A stretch of DNA of 64,000 nt from Leucobacter tardus (GTDB lineage: Bacteria; Actinomycetota; Actinomycetes; Actinomycetales; Microbacteriaceae): positions 868,001-932,000 of the forward strand of contig NZ_JAGFBF010000001.1 in assembly GCF_017583045.1 (NCBI RefSeq). Direction: 5' to 3'. The position numbers were made by a program, and so were the translations under genes. Positions 1-11,697 of this stretch are shown here, in pieces (position 1 is the stretch's first letter; each line of letters starts with the position of its first letter). The notes below the pieces were generated by a model. That model was not told the DNA's origin, searched no databases, and worked only from the letters and a program-made list of their open reading frames with translations.

Positions 1-809
1 TCGATGAGGCCGCCGTCGTGAACCCCGCCACCTCGCCGCTGCGCGAGCAGTTCGCCGAGGAGTACGCCCGCCTGCGCGCGCACCGCGGCGTCACCCCCGA
101 AGCGGCCTGGGACATCGTCGCCGATGTGAGCTACTTCGGCACGATGATGGTCCACGCCGGTCTGGCGGACGGCATGGTCTCCGGGGCGGCGCACACCACG
201 GCCCACACGATCCGGCCGAGCCTCGAGATCATCAAGACCCGGCCGGGCGTCGCGGTCGTCTCGAGCGTGTTCTTCATGGCGCTCGCCGACCGCGTGCTCG
301 TCTACGGCGACTGCGCGGTCAATCCGGATCCCGACGCGGAGCAGCTCGCGGCGATCGCGATCTCCTCGGCCGAGACGGCGGAGCGCTTCGGCGTCGATCC
401 GAGGGTCGCCATGCTCTCCTACTCGACCGGAGAGTCCGGATCGGGCGCCGACGTCGACAAGGTGCGCGAGGCTACCCGGATCGTCCGCGCATCGAAGCCC
501 GATCTCCGCGTCGAGGGCCCGATCCAGTACGACGCAGCGAGCGATCCCGTCGCGGGGGCGGCCAAGCTCCCCGACTCCGATGTCGCCGGCCGCGCCACCG
601 TGTTCGTCTTCCCCGACCTCAACACCGGCAACAACACGTACAAGGCGGTGCAGCGCTCGGCCGGGGCGGTCGCCATCGGCCCGGTGCTGCAGGGATTGAA
701 TCGTCCGGTCAATGACCTGTCCCGCGGCGCGACCGTCGAGGACATCGTCAACACGATCGCCATCACCGCCGCGCAGCGCGAGCGCACGGACTCGGAGGAA
801 CGAAAGTGA
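1..809 (+). CDS. pta: Phosphate acetyltransferase, C-terminal part (5' end outside window)
   Basis: Interconverts acetyl-CoA and acetyl phosphate in the cytoplasm, the step before acetate kinase. The reading frame is open from the first bases of the window (frame of position 3), so the gene starts upstream; about 268 residues of the catalytic PTA domain are visible. Family motifs are [11 protein letters not shown] near the middle and [18 protein letters not shown] near the end. An in-frame GTG at 18 is internal and not the start. The stop overlaps the GTG start of ackA by four bases (GTGA), so the two are translationally coupled. Whether the N-terminal DRTGG/regulatory region of long-form Pta is present cannot be seen here. 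Confidence 0.93.
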   Translation, partial: DEAAVVNPATSPLREQFAEEYARLRAHRGVTPEAAWDIVADVSYFGTMMVHAGLADGMVSGAAHTTAHTIRPSLEIIKTRPGVAVVSSVFFMALADRVLVYGDCAVNPDPDAEQLAAIAISSAETAERFGVDPRVAMLSYSTGESGSGADVDKVREATRIVRASKPDLRVEGPIQYDAASDPVAGAAKLPDSDVAGRATVFVFPDLNTGNNTYKAVQRSAGAVAIGPVLQGLNRPVNDLSRGATVEDIVNTIAITAAQRERTDSEERK

Positions 810-2005
810 GGTCGACGATGCCGACCGTGCTCGTGGTCAACAGCGGATCCTCATCGATCAAATACCAGCTCATCGATCCGGGATCGGGTGAGCGTCTCGC
901 CTCGGGTCTCATCGAGCGCATCGGGCAGGGCACGGCGCGATCCTCGCACCGGCACGACGGGTCGACGTCGGAGCGCAACGTATCGGCGGCCGATCACACG
1001 GAGGCGTTCGGTGAGATCGTGCGGTCGTTCGAGGCAGCTGGATCCCCCCTTCTCGAGCTCGGCGTCGCCGCAGTGGGACACCGGGTGGTCCAGGGCGGAG
1101 CAGACTTCGTCGGACCGACGGTCATCGACGACGCGGTCGCGCAGCGGATCGTCGACCTGTCGGAACTCGCACCGCTCCACAACCCCGCGCACGCCCAGGC
1201 GATCGACGCGGCGCGACAGCTCCTGCCCGATGTGCCCCATATCGCCGTCTTCGACACCGCGTTCCATCAGACACTGCCGGCCGACGCCTACACCTACGCC
1301 GTGGATCCGGACGTGGCGGCTCAGTACGGCGTGCGCCGGTACGGCTTTCACGGGACCTCTCACCAGGTGGTCTCGCAGCGGGCCGCCGACCTGCTGAAGC
1401 GACCGGTTGCTGAGCTCAGGCAGATCGTCCTCCACCTCGGGAACGGCGCCTCCGCCTGCGCCATCGACGGTGGCCTGTCGGTCGACACCTCGATGGGACT
1501 CACGCCGCTCGAGGGACTCGTCATGGGCTCGCGCTCGGGTGACATCGACCCGGGAGCGATCCTGCACCTGCTCCGCTCGGGCATGGACGCCGACGACGTC
1601 GATGCGCTCCTGAATCAGCGCTCCGGTCTGCGCGGATTGAGCGGCAGCGTCGACATGCGCGACGTGCAGCAGTCCGCGGCAGATGGAGACGAGCGCGCAG
1701 CACTCGCGCTGCGCATCTACGGGCGTCGGATCCGCCACTACCTCGGCGCCTACCTCGTCGAACTCGGCGGTGCCGACACCATCGTCTTCACGGCGGGAGT
1801 CGGGGAGAACGTTGCGGCCGTCCGGGCCGACGTGTGCCGCGACCTCGAATGGTTCGGCATCCGCCTCGATCCGGAACGCAACGCATCGCGCGCGTCGGAG
1901 GCGCGTCTGATCAGTGCGGATGACTCCCGGGTAGCCGTCCTCGTCGTCCCGACCGACGAGGAGGCCGAGATCGCGCGCCAGGCCGGGGAGGTCGTCGCGC
2001 GCTGA
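806..2005 (+). CDS. ackA: Acetate kinase
   Basis: Transfers phosphate between acetyl phosphate and ADP, making ATP and acetate; partner of the overlapping pta. At 399 residues it has the normal family length. Visible family motifs are NSGSSSIKY at the N-terminus (Asn12), GHRVVQGG near residue 92 with the substrate-binding Arg, [10 protein letters not shown] near residue 149 with the catalytic Asp, [10 protein letters not shown], the phosphate-loop region LHLGNGAS, and FTAGVGEN near the end. GTG at 806 is preferred over ATG at 818 because GGAGG at 794-798 lies seven bases upstream of it, and it overlaps the pta stop. Confidence 0.96.
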   Translation: MRSTMPTVLVVNSGSSSIKYQLIDPGSGERLASGLIERIGQGTARSSHRHDGSTSERNVSAADHTEAFGEIVRSFEAAGSPLLELGVAAVGHRVVQGGADFVGPTVIDDAVAQRIVDLSELAPLHNPAHAQAIDAARQLLPDVPHIAVFDTAFHQTLPADAYTYAVDPDVAAQYGVRRYGFHGTSHQVVSQRAADLLKRPVAELRQIVLHLGNGASACAIDGGLSVDTSMGLTPLEGLVMGSRSGDIDPGAILHLLRSGMDADDVDALLNQRSGLRGLSGSVDMRDVQQSAADGDERAALALRIYGRRIRHYLGAYLVELGGADTIVFTAGVGENVAAVRADVCRDLEWFGIRLDPERNASRASEARLISADDSRVAVLVVPTDEEAEIARQAGEVVAR

Positions 2006-2025
2006 CGGATGTCGGAGCCCACCGG

Positions 2026-2031
2026 TACCAT
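2026..2031 (+). promoter_or_regulatory. Probable -10 box of dnaX (leaderless start)
   Basis: TACCAT lies six bases before the GTG start at 2038. No Shine-Dalgarno sequence precedes that GTG. This spacing fits transcription starting at or next to the start codon. Inferred from sequence only. Confidence 0.45.
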
Positions 2032-2037
2032 GGTCGA

Positions 2038-4803
2038 GTGGTCACCGCACTCTATCGCCGCTACCGGCCGGAAGCCTTCTCCGAGATGATCGGGCAGTCT
2101 CAGGTCACGGAGCCGCTCATGACGGCCCTGCGCTCCGAGCGCATCGGTCACGCCTACCTGTTCAGCGGCCCCCGCGGCTGCGGCAAGACCACTTCGGCGC
2201 GCATTCTCGCCCGGTGTCTGAACTGTGCGGAAGGGCCCACCGACACCCCGTGCGGCACCTGCCCCAGTTGCGTCGAGCTGAGCCGCGACGGCGGCGGTTC
2301 GCTCGATGTCGTCGAGATCGATGCGGCCAGCCACGGCGGTGTCGATGACGCGCGAGACCTCCGCGAGCGCGCCGTCTTCGCCCCGGCTCGTGACCGCTTC
2401 AAGATCTTCATCATCGACGAGGCGCACATGGTGACTCCCGGCGGGTTCAACGCGCTCCTGAAGATCGTTGAGGAACCGCCGCCGCACGTGAAGTTCGTCT
2501 TCGCGACGACGGAGCCGGACAAGGTGATCGGCACCATCCGCTCGCGCACCCACCACTACCCCTTCCGTCTCATCGCCCCGGCGACGCTCATCGAGTACGT
2601 GCAGTCGCTCTGCGACAGCGAGAGCATCACCGTCGAACCGGGCGTGCTGCCGCTCGTCGTGCGATCGGGCGGAGGGTCGGTGCGCGACACGCTCTCGATC
2701 CTCGATCAGCTCATCGCGGGTTCCGAGAACCGCACGGTGACCGCGACTCGCGCCGCCGGCCTGCTCGGCTTCACCCACACCGAACTGCTCGACGACGTCG
2801 TCGTCGCACTCGGCGCCGGCGATTCGGCGGCCGCCTTCACCGCCACCGACCGCGTCGTGCAGACCGGTCAAGATCCGCGTCGCTTCGTCGAAGACCTCCT
2901 CGAGCGCCTGCGCGACCTCATCGTAGTCAGCGCGACGACCGTTCAGGGCGCCGCCGCCGTCTTCCGCGGGGTTCCCGAAGACCAGTTGCAGCGCATGTTC
3001 GAGCAGGCGCAGGTGTTCAAGCGCGGTGAGCTGTCACGCATCGCCGACATCGTGAGCGAGGCGCTCGACCGGATGAGCGGGGCGACGGCACCGCGTCTTC
3101 AGCTCGAGCTCATGATCGCGCGCGCCCTCGTCGAACGTTCGACGCAGACCGACAGCGGCGGCGGCAGTCTCTCGCAGGCGCTCGCCGCTGGAGGAGCGCC
3201 GGCGGAGACGCACGCGGCGGCACCGACCGCAGCCCAGCCGCACACCTCTCCGGCGGCACCGGCCGCATCGGGGTCGGCCGCATCGGCATCGCCGGGAGCT
3301 CCGGCGTCGGCGGCGCACCCTCCGGCTTCCGCACCCCCGCAGGTTGAGACGCCCGCACCCCCGCAGGCCGACTCCTCGGAGATGAACGCCGCTGAGGCGG
3401 CTCGAGCGGCGCGAGAGTTCCTCCGCACTGACTCCGCGGGCACCGCATCGTTCGGGCGTCCTGTGACCGACGTGCTCGGCATGATGGATGAGCGCGCCGC
3501 TGCCACCCCGCCGCCGACTCAGCCGACGGATGCTTCCGCCGGTCCTGCGTCGCCCGCCCCGACCGGGGCGCCGACGGCCCCGGTCGATGCCGCCGGGACA
3601 CCAGCCAGTGGGGGCGCACCGAACCCGGCACTCGCTCCCGAACCGGCACCCCAGCCGACGCCAGAACCGGCATCCGAACCCGCATCGACGGCGGACGCGG
3701 CAGCCGCACCGTCACCCACCCCCGCGGCCGACGGCGACGTGAGCTTCTCCGAGCTCGCGGACATGTGGCCCGAACTTCTCGAAGAGATTCTCGAGACCGA
3801 TCGAGAAGCGTGGAACGCCGTGCGAGTCGCGGTTCCGCTCGGACTCGAGCGCGACATGCTGACGATCGGCTTCGCGAGCGGGTCCGACCTCGGCGCCTTC
3901 AAAGCCTCGGGCGCGGGCCCCCTCCGCGAGACCATCCTGGCGGCGGTCGGCGTACGGGTGCGATACGTGCCGAAGCAGGTGCCGCCCGGTTCGATCCCCT
4001 CGTCGCAGACGAACGAGAGCGCGCCCACGCAACAGGCTCCCCGCGAATCGGGGGAGGGCCCGAGTCCCGCCGCCGAACCGTCCGGCGACACCGAGGAGCC
4101 TCACCGAGCGGGGTCATCGCCGAACCCTGAGCCGCAGGCCCCCTCCGTCGACGATGTCCTCGCGCGAGCCGCTGCCCGCATCAGTACCCTGCAGGGCGGC
4201 TTCACGCAGCCGAGCGCTCCCACGTACACGCCGGCGAAGCCCGAACTCGACCCGGCGCCAAGTCCCGCGTCCGAGCCGTCGCTTGCACCTGAGCCCGAGG
4301 CCGAGACCGAGCCACCGCAAGCACCCGAGCCCGAGAACGCTCCCGCGTCCGAGCCACCGCAAGCACCGGAGCCCATGAGTGCTCCGGAGCCCGAGTCCGA
4401 GCCGGCCACCTCGGCAGCATCGGCGGCCCCAGCCGACCGCTCGAACGCTGACCCCTCGATTCCCGACCCCGCGTATCCCGATCCCGACGGGTACGGTGAG
4501 CCCGACGACGACCCCTACGCGAACGTCGCGGGCGACCCGTACGCCGAGCCGGATGCGCAGTCTGCAGCCTCGTCGCCCACGGTCGAGGCTGCGCCCACGG
4601 CTTCTGAGACGCAACCCCGCCCCGCCGCCGACGCTGCGCCATCACCGCCACCCGCGGTGCAGGGCGCCGACGGCGACCCGGCCGCACCCGAGCGCCGATC
4701 CACCGCCCCCGCATTCACGCGGTACGGTGAAGCAGTGGTTCGCGAGGTGCTCGGCGCGAAATTCATCGAGGAGCGTCCGCTCCCCGCGCGAGGAGAGGGG
4801 TAG
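2038..4803 (+). CDS. dnaX: DNA polymerase III subunit gamma/tau
   Basis: Clamp-loader ATPase of the replicative polymerase. The N-terminal ~360 residues hold the AAA+ motor: MVTALYRRYRP start, Walker A GPRGCGKT at about 44-51, a zinc module with Cys63, Cys72, Cys75 and Cys78, IIDEAH at about 124-129, and the TTEPDKVIGTIRSR sensor/arginine-finger segment. Two long Pro/Ala/Glu-rich stretches (roughly residues 380-560 and 650-880) flank a folded tau segment (about 565-645, SFSELADMWPELLEEIL). The 921-residue protein ends in FTRYGEAVVREVLGAKFIEE, the usual actinobacterial tau C-terminus. No A6G-type slippery site was seen, so separate gamma production by frameshifting is not supported. recR follows three bases later. 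Confidence 0.95.
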   Translation: MVTALYRRYRPEAFSEMIGQSQVTEPLMTALRSERIGHAYLFSGPRGCGKTTSARILARCLNCAEGPTDTPCGTCPSCVELSRDGGGSLDVVEIDAASHGGVDDARDLRERAVFAPARDRFKIFIIDEAHMVTPGGFNALLKIVEEPPPHVKFVFATTEPDKVIGTIRSRTHHYPFRLIAPATLIEYVQSLCDSESITVEPGVLPLVVRSGGGSVRDTLSILDQLIAGSENRTVTATRAAGLLGFTHTELLDDVVVALGAGDSAAAFTATDRVVQTGQDPRRFVEDLLERLRDLIVVSATTVQGAAAVFRGVPEDQLQRMFEQAQVFKRGELSRIADIVSEALDRMSGATAPRLQLELMIARALVERSTQTDSGGGSLSQALAAGGAPAETHAAAPTAAQPHTSPAAPAASGSAASASPGAPASAAHPPASAPPQVETPAPPQADSSEMNAAEAARAAREFLRTDSAGTASFGRPVTDVLGMMDERAAATPPPTQPTDASAGPASPAPTGAPTAPVDAAGTPASGGAPNPALAPEPAPQPTPEPASEPASTADAAAAPSPTPAADGDVSFSELADMWPELLEEILETDREAWNAVRVAVPLGLERDMLTIGFASGSDLGAFKASGAGPLRETILAAVGVRVRYVPKQVPPGSIPSSQTNESAPTQQAPRESGEGPSPAAEPSGDTEEPHRAGSSPNPEPQAPSVDDVLARAAARISTLQGGFTQPSAPTYTPAKPELDPAPSPASEPSLAPEPEAETEPPQAPEPENAPASEPPQAPEPMSAPEPESEPATSAASAAPADRSNADPSIPDPAYPDPDGYGEPDDDPYANVAGDPYAEPDAQSAASSPTVEAAPTASETQPRPAADAAPSPPPAVQGADGDPAAPERRSTAPAFTRYGEAVVREVLGAKFIEERPLPARGEG

Positions 4804-4806
4804 CCC

Positions 4807-5403
4807 ATGTACGACGGCATCGTGCAGGAGCTGATCGACGAATTCGGCAGGCTCCCCGGCATCGGCCCCAAGTCCGCGCAGCGCATCGCATTCCATATTC
4901 TGCAAACCCAGAACTTCGATGTGTCTCGTCTCTCCGAGCTGCTCATCGAAGTGCGCGAAAAGGTGCGGTTCTGCGAGGTATGCGGCAACATCACGCAAGA
5001 AGAACGCTGCGCCATCTGTCGAGACCCGCGGCGCGACCAGTCGCTGATCTGCGTCGTCGAAGAGCCGAAAGACGTGGTCGCGATCGAGCGGACCCGCCAG
5101 TTCCGAGGCCTGTACCACGTGCTCGGCGGCGCCATCAGTCCGATCGACGGCATCGGACCCGACGACCTCAGCATCCCGCAGCTCATGTCGCGTCTCTCCA
5201 GCACCGAGGTGCACGAGGTCATCATCGCGACCGACCCGAACCTCGAGGGCGAAGCGACCGCCGCCTACCTCTCGCGACTGCTGAACTCGATCGAGGTGCC
5301 CGTCTCCCGGCTCGCATCAGGCCTACCCGTAGGTGGCGACCTCGAGTTCGCCGACGAAGTCACGCTCGGCCGCGCCTTCGAGGGGCGGCAGAAGCTCAGC
5401 TGA
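4807..5403 (+). CDS. recR: Recombination mediator RecR
   Basis: Works with RecF/RecO to load RecA at gapped DNA. At 198 residues it has the standard length. Features in order are the helix-hairpin-helix segment [17 protein letters not shown], a four-cysteine zinc finger (Cys56, Cys59, Cys68, Cys71), and a Toprim domain beginning at [15 protein letters not shown], with the conserved [12 protein letters not shown] and [15 protein letters not shown] segments. ATG at 4807 lies three bases after the dnaX stop, with GAGGAGAGG overlapping the dnaX end as ribosome site. dnaX-recR pairing is conserved across bacteria. Confidence 0.96.
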   Translation: MYDGIVQELIDEFGRLPGIGPKSAQRIAFHILQTQNFDVSRLSELLIEVREKVRFCEVCGNITQEERCAICRDPRRDQSLICVVEEPKDVVAIERTRQFRGLYHVLGGAISPIDGIGPDDLSIPQLMSRLSSTEVHEVIIATDPNLEGEATAAYLSRLLNSIEVPVSRLASGLPVGGDLEFADEVTLGRAFEGRQKLS

Positions 5404-5453
5404 TCCGCGTCACCCCGCGCGTCATCGAAACGACACCGACATGTTCGCTTCGC

Positions 5454-5459
5454 TACACT
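5454..5459 (+). promoter_or_regulatory. Possible -10 box for lysC-asd
   Basis: TACACT lies 40 bases before the lysC GTG in the 96-base recR-lysC gap. No clear -35 is visible at the expected spacing. lysC also has a good ribosome site, GGAGG at 5488-5492. Confidence 0.35.
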
Positions 5460-5499
5460 GGGCAACGGTGCGTGTCTTGACAGCGATGGAGGTTTCCCA

Positions 5500-7870
<2,371 letters not shown>

Positions 7871-7878
7871 GCGTGTGA

Positions 7879-7908
7879 GGTGTCGGCGGGCCCTGGCTCG
7901 CCGACACC
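7879..7908. terminator. Bidirectional terminator between asd and the phosphoesterase gene
   Basis: GGTGTCGGCG (7879-7888) pairs perfectly with CGCCGACACC (7899-7908) around a ten-base loop. It sits between two convergent genes. There is no long T run, which is common in high-GC actinobacteria. Confidence 0.65.
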
Positions 7909-7910
7909 CG

Positions 7911-8843
7911 TCAGCGCGGTGATTCGAGTGTGAGCAGGCTCGCTTCGGGCCGGCAGCAGAAACGCACCGGCGCGTAGATGGAGGCGCCGAGTCCGGCGCT
8001 CACGTTCAGGTAGGCGGCATGCTCGGCGTCGAACCAGACGCTGAGCCCGCGCGCCTGGTCGGTGGGCAGATCGCAGTTCGCGGTCAGTGCACCCGCGAAG
8101 GGCGCGCGCACCTGCCCGCCGTGCGTGTGGCCGGCGAAGATGACCGCCGCCCCGTCCTGCAGCAGAGCGCCGAGCGCCTCCTGGTACGGTGCATGCACGA
8201 CACCGAGCCGCACGGGCGTCGCGTCGGCGGATGCGTTCGGGAGCTGGGCGATCGCCGCGCGCATCGCGGGCACGTCGTGGAAGCTCACGTGTGGATCGTT
8301 GAGGCCGAACAGATCGAACTCCGTGCCGCGCACCGTGAGGCGGGCCGCCGAGTTGTTGAGATCGATGAACCCTCGCTCGGTGAAGGCCTGCGTGATCCGG
8401 TCGGTATCGATATCGGGTTCGCGCGTATGCAGCCGGCTCGGCGCCTGCAGGTACTTCAGGGGGTTCTTCGCGCGCGGACCGTAGTAGTCGTTCGACCCGT
8501 ACACGAACGCGACGGGGATGCCCGCGGCGTCGAACGGCTCGAGGGCACGCAGCAGACCGGGTCGCGCCTCGGCATGGCCCATCAGGTCGCCGGTCAAGAT
8601 GACGAGGTCGGGGGAGAGTTCGACGAGGGAGCGCACCCACTCGATCTTGCGATGCTGCCAGGGAGCGAGGTGCAGGTCGGAGAGCTGCAGTACACGCACG
8701 GGAGCGGCGCCATCGGGAAGGACGGGGAGGGTGTGGCGACGCACGGTGAACAGACGCGGTTCGACGAGCGTCGCCCAGGCGGCGGCGCCGGCGGCGACCA
8801 CTCCGACGGTGGTCGCCGCGCGGCGGAACGATCCGTCCGTCAC
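7911..8843 (-). CDS. Membrane-anchored metallophosphoesterase (YkuE/calcineurin type)
   Basis: A 310-residue member of the binuclear metallophosphoesterase superfamily. Metal-binding motifs are visible in order: QLSDLHLAP, ILTGDLMGH, YGSNDYYG (a variant of the usual GNHD, with Ser-Asn-Asp) and FAGHTHGGQV. An N-terminal hydrophobic segment (about 8-27) suggests a membrane anchor with the enzyme outside or at the membrane. GTG at 8843 overlaps the stop of the upstream PBP gene by four bases (GTGA), so the two are coupled. The substrate is unknown; the coupling suggests envelope or lipid-phosphate work, which is inference. Confidence 0.85.
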   Translation of the reverse strand: MTDGSFRRAATTVGVVAAGAAAWATLVEPRLFTVRRHTLPVLPDGAAPVRVLQLSDLHLAPWQHRKIEWVRSLVELSPDLVILTGDLMGHAEARPGLLRALEPFDAAGIPVAFVYGSNDYYGPRAKNPLKYLQAPSRLHTREPDIDTDRITQAFTERGFIDLNNSAARLTVRGTEFDLFGLNDPHVSFHDVPAMRAAIAQLPNASADATPVRLGVVHAPYQEALGALLQDGAAVIFAGHTHGGQVRAPFAGALTANCDLPTDQARGLSVWFDAEHAAYLNVSAGLGASIYAPVRFCCRPEASLLTLESPR

Positions 8844-11431
8844 GAGTCGCAGCTCAGCGTGACCTGGCTGCTGCGCTTGGCGTCGGAGCCACCGGACGGC
8901 GACATCGACGTGATCTCCTCATTCCGACAACTGCCCGGCAGCGAGACCGAACCGAACCCGGCGCTGCGAAGCTCGCGGAGCGCATCACTGCCGTCCTGCC
9001 CCGTGACATCCGGCAGTTCGGACATCGAGCCGTTGCTGCGGAAGAGTCGGATGCTCGAGCCCTGCGGTGCGCTGCTGCCCGCTTCGGGGTCGGTGCGGGC
9101 GACGCGCCCCTCGTCCTCGGACGAGTCGGTGTCTCCGCCGTCGCTCACCGTGAATCCGGCGTCCTCGAGCAGCTTCTTCGCGTCGTCGTAGCTCTGCCCC
9201 GACGTGTCGGGCACCTCCTGCGTGGTCACGCGCAGTGCGGAGTCGCCCGGCGAGGGGAACGGATCCCCACCGTACTTCTCGTCGGCGACGTTCATGATGG
9301 CGGGCCAGATGCGCTGATCGGCCGCCATGAGGCCTTCCCAGCCGCCGAACTGCTGCGTGCTGACATCACCGGTCACGTTGCCGACCCACACGGCGGTGGA
9401 GACCTTCGAGCTGCCGCCCACCGTCCAGTTGTCCTTGACGTTGTCGGTGGTGCCGGTCTTCGCGAAGTGCGGCGTGCCGATCGCCGACCTGGCATGCCCG
9501 GCGAGGCCGTTCTGCACGGTGCTCTCCAGCACATAGGCGACACCGGCGGCGACTTCGGGGGCGATCGCGGAGGAGCATTGAGAACCCGTGAAGTTCACTT
9601 CCTCGCCGTCGGGATCGAGGATCTTGTCGATCGGGACCGGCGTGCACACCTCGCCCTCGGCGCCGAACGCGCCGAACGCCGTCGCCATCGTGATGGGCGC
9701 GATCTCATCGGTACCGCCGTAGACGGTGGACGGCAGGATCGCGAGATCGCGGGTGCCGTAGTTCGACATCGATTCATCGGAGTTCTGCTCAGCGGCGCGG
9801 TGCACGCCGAGCTTCTTCGCGGTATCGAAGGTGTCGCAGAGGTCCATCTGCTGCTGCATCGAGACGACGCCGCCGTTGATGGACTGCTCGATGACGTTCT
9901 GCACCGTGCGGGTGCCGTACTGGCGCCCCTGGTCGTTCTGGAACGTCCAGTTGCCGTACCCGTAGATGCCACCGTCGAGGCAGTGCGCCGGGAAGTTCTG
10001 GTACTGCTCGGTGCGGCCGTTCGCGTTGACGCTCTGACGCACGGAGTGGCCGGATCGGATCCACTCGGTCAGCGTGATCGCCTTGAACGTCGATCCGACC
10101 TGGAACCCGCCCGAGCCGCCGTACTCGAAGTCGGTGCTGTAGTTGATACCGGTATAAGCCGCGTTGTCTTGCGTCACTTCGGGGTCGGCGCTGAAGGTAC
10201 GGTTCTGCACCATCGCCAGCACCCGACCCGTGCCGTTCTCGGTGCTCACGCCGACACCGCCGATATCGATGCCGTCCATCGTCGCGGGCACGTTGTCGCG
10301 CATCGCCTGCACGCCGGCGTTCTGCATGTCGATGTTGATCGTGGTGTGGATGTCGTATCCGCCGCGCTGGAAGTTGAAGAACCGCTCCTGGCTGGAGTTG
10401 CCGAAGCTCGGGTCGTTCAGGATGTATCGCTGCACGTAGTCGCAGAAGTAGCCGAGATTCATGCGGCTCTCGGCGATGTCGCACCCGGCGGGGCGCGGCG
10501 TGATGTTGGGCTCGACCGCCGTCGCGACCGCCTCGTCGTACTGCGCTTGCGTGATGCGACCGTGGTTCAGCATCGAACCCAGGATCTTGTCGCGTCGGTC
10601 CTGGTTCTTCTCGATGTTCTCGGGGAGGTCGATCTGCAGCTGGGACGGGTTGTTCACGATCGCCACGAGGCTCGCTGCCTCAGCGACGGTGACGTCGTTC
10701 GCGTTCTTGCCGTAGTAGTACTGCGCAGCCGACTGGATGCCGTAGATCTGGCGACCGAAGAGGGCGATGTTCAGGTACCCCAGCAGGATCTCGTCCTTCG
10801 AGAATTGCTTCTCGATCGAGACCGCGTAGCGCATCTCCTTCAGTTTGCGGTCCATGTCCTGGCGCATGGCGTCTTCGTAGGCCTCGTCGCGCTCGTCGGG
10901 ATCGACGATGGCCTCAGCCTCTTGCACCAGCACGTTGCGCACGTACTGCATCGTGATCGTGGACGCACCCGAGAGGTTGCTGCCCATCGCGTTCTGGGCG
11001 ACCGCGCGACTCGTGGCGAGCACATCGACACCACCGTGCGTGTAGAAGCGCGGATCCTCCTCGGCGACCGCCGCGTCCTTGATGTACTGCGAGATCTCGT
11101 CCCACTTCACCGGCTCGCGATCCTGCTCGTAGAAGGTCGCGACCTCGACGTCCTTGCCCTCGGAGTTCTTGGCGTAGATCGTGGACGGCTGCGCGAGCTG
11201 ACCCGGATTCAGGTGATCCGGCAGGTTCTCGAACACGTTGATGGCGGAGGACGCCGCAGCGCCCGTCACCGCCACGATGGGCGTGACTGCCGCGGTCAGC
11301 AGCACGCCGGCGACGACGCTCATCGCGATCGCGCCGAAGACGCCGCTGAGCGCGCCGCCCGCGGTGCGAGGCTTCAGAGAGCGCACTCCCCGGTTTTGAG
11401 CGCGCGAAGACTGAGGTGACTGTGGGGCCAT
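8840..11431 (-). CDS. Class A penicillin-binding protein with PASTA domains
   Basis: Bifunctional peptidoglycan synthase. Domains of the 863-residue protein: a short basic cytoplasmic tail; one membrane helix (about 25-50); a GT51 transglycosylase with the catalytic Glu in AVAEEDPRFYTHGG (near 124), GASTITMQYVRN and RKLKEMRYAVSIEKQ; a transpeptidase with the nucleophile Ser447 in GSTFK, SINGG, and the KTGT motif at Lys658; then two C-terminal PASTA repeats (VPDTSGQSYDDAKKLLEDAG and LPDVTGQDGSDALRELRSAG). ATG at 11431 is chosen because TATCCT lies seven bases upstream on the minus strand. An extra 52 residues upstream are in frame but look non-coding. Confidence 0.93.
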   Translation of the reverse strand: MAPQSPQSSRAQNRGVRSLKPRTAGGALSGVFGAIAMSVVAGVLLTAAVTPIVAVTGAAASSAINVFENLPDHLNPGQLAQPSTIYAKNSEGKDVEVATFYEQDREPVKWDEISQYIKDAAVAEEDPRFYTHGGVDVLATSRAVAQNAMGSNLSGASTITMQYVRNVLVQEAEAIVDPDERDEAYEDAMRQDMDRKLKEMRYAVSIEKQFSKDEILLGYLNIALFGRQIYGIQSAAQYYYGKNANDVTVAEAASLVAIVNNPSQLQIDLPENIEKNQDRRDKILGSMLNHGRITQAQYDEAVATAVEPNITPRPAGCDIAESRMNLGYFCDYVQRYILNDPSFGNSSQERFFNFQRGGYDIHTTINIDMQNAGVQAMRDNVPATMDGIDIGGVGVSTENGTGRVLAMVQNRTFSADPEVTQDNAAYTGINYSTDFEYGGSGGFQVGSTFKAITLTEWIRSGHSVRQSVNANGRTEQYQNFPAHCLDGGIYGYGNWTFQNDQGRQYGTRTVQNVIEQSINGGVVSMQQQMDLCDTFDTAKKLGVHRAAEQNSDESMSNYGTRDLAILPSTVYGGTDEIAPITMATAFGAFGAEGEVCTPVPIDKILDPDGEEVNFTGSQCSSAIAPEVAAGVAYVLESTVQNGLAGHARSAIGTPHFAKTGTTDNVKDNWTVGGSSKVSTAVWVGNVTGDVSTQQFGGWEGLMAADQRIWPAIMNVADEKYGGDPFPSPGDSALRVTTQEVPDTSGQSYDDAKKLLEDAGFTVSDGGDTDSSEDEGRVARTDPEAGSSAPQGSSIRLFRSNGSMSELPDVTGQDGSDALRELRSAGFGSVSLPGSCRNEEITSMSPSGGSDAKRSSQVTLSCDS

Positions 11432-11438
11432 ACAATCA

Positions 11439-11444
11439 AGGATA
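11439..11444 (-). promoter_or_regulatory. Probable -10 box of the PBP gene
   Basis: On the minus strand TATCCT is followed by seven bases and then ATG at 11431. No Shine-Dalgarno sequence is visible, which suggests a leaderless message. Confidence 0.45.
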
Positions 11445-11516
11445 AGCGACATCGCTGACAATCCGCTCGCGTCGTCGAGTGACGACCCGATATCGATTAT
11501 GGACGGAGAATATCGC

Positions 11517-11693
11517 GTGACCGAACCCACCGAAACCGCCGAAACACCGCGCTGGGAGTACTTCGTGACCCCGCTGCTGCTGCACAACGAGGCTCAGATC
11601 CTGAACAACTGGGGTGCGCAGGGCTGGGAGCTCGTGCAGATCATCGAAGGACCCGCCGGCGGCAACGTCGCGTACATGAAGAGGAAGGCGTAA
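11517..11693 (+). CDS. Small conserved protein (DUF4177-like)
   Basis: A 58-residue protein. Its core is WEYFVTPLLLHNE followed by LNNWGAQGWELVQI, the pattern of short DUF4177-type proteins found in many actinobacteria, ending in a basic KRKA tail. Function is unknown. GTG at 11517 is preferred over ATG at 11499 because GGAG at 11505-11508 is eight bases before it. It is divergent from the PBP gene and lies four bases before the RidA-family gene, so both are probably on one message. Confidence 0.7.
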   Translation: MTEPTETAETPRWEYFVTPLLLHNEAQILNNWGAQGWELVQIIEGPAGGNVAYMKRKA

Positions 11694-11697
11694 GCGC

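Noticed and set aside
2006-2037. Small SRP RNA gene upstream of dnaX
   Set aside because: The ackA-dnaX gap is only 32 bases, too short.
2038-4803. Programmed frameshift producing a separate gamma subunit from dnaX
   Set aside because: No A-rich slippery heptamer or following stop was found near the end of the AAA+ part.
9467-11419. A 650-codon plus-strand open frame opposite the PBP gene
   Set aside because: It is the antisense of a well-supported PBP with full motifs; its product is Arg/His/Asp/Val-rich shadow sequence without any domain.
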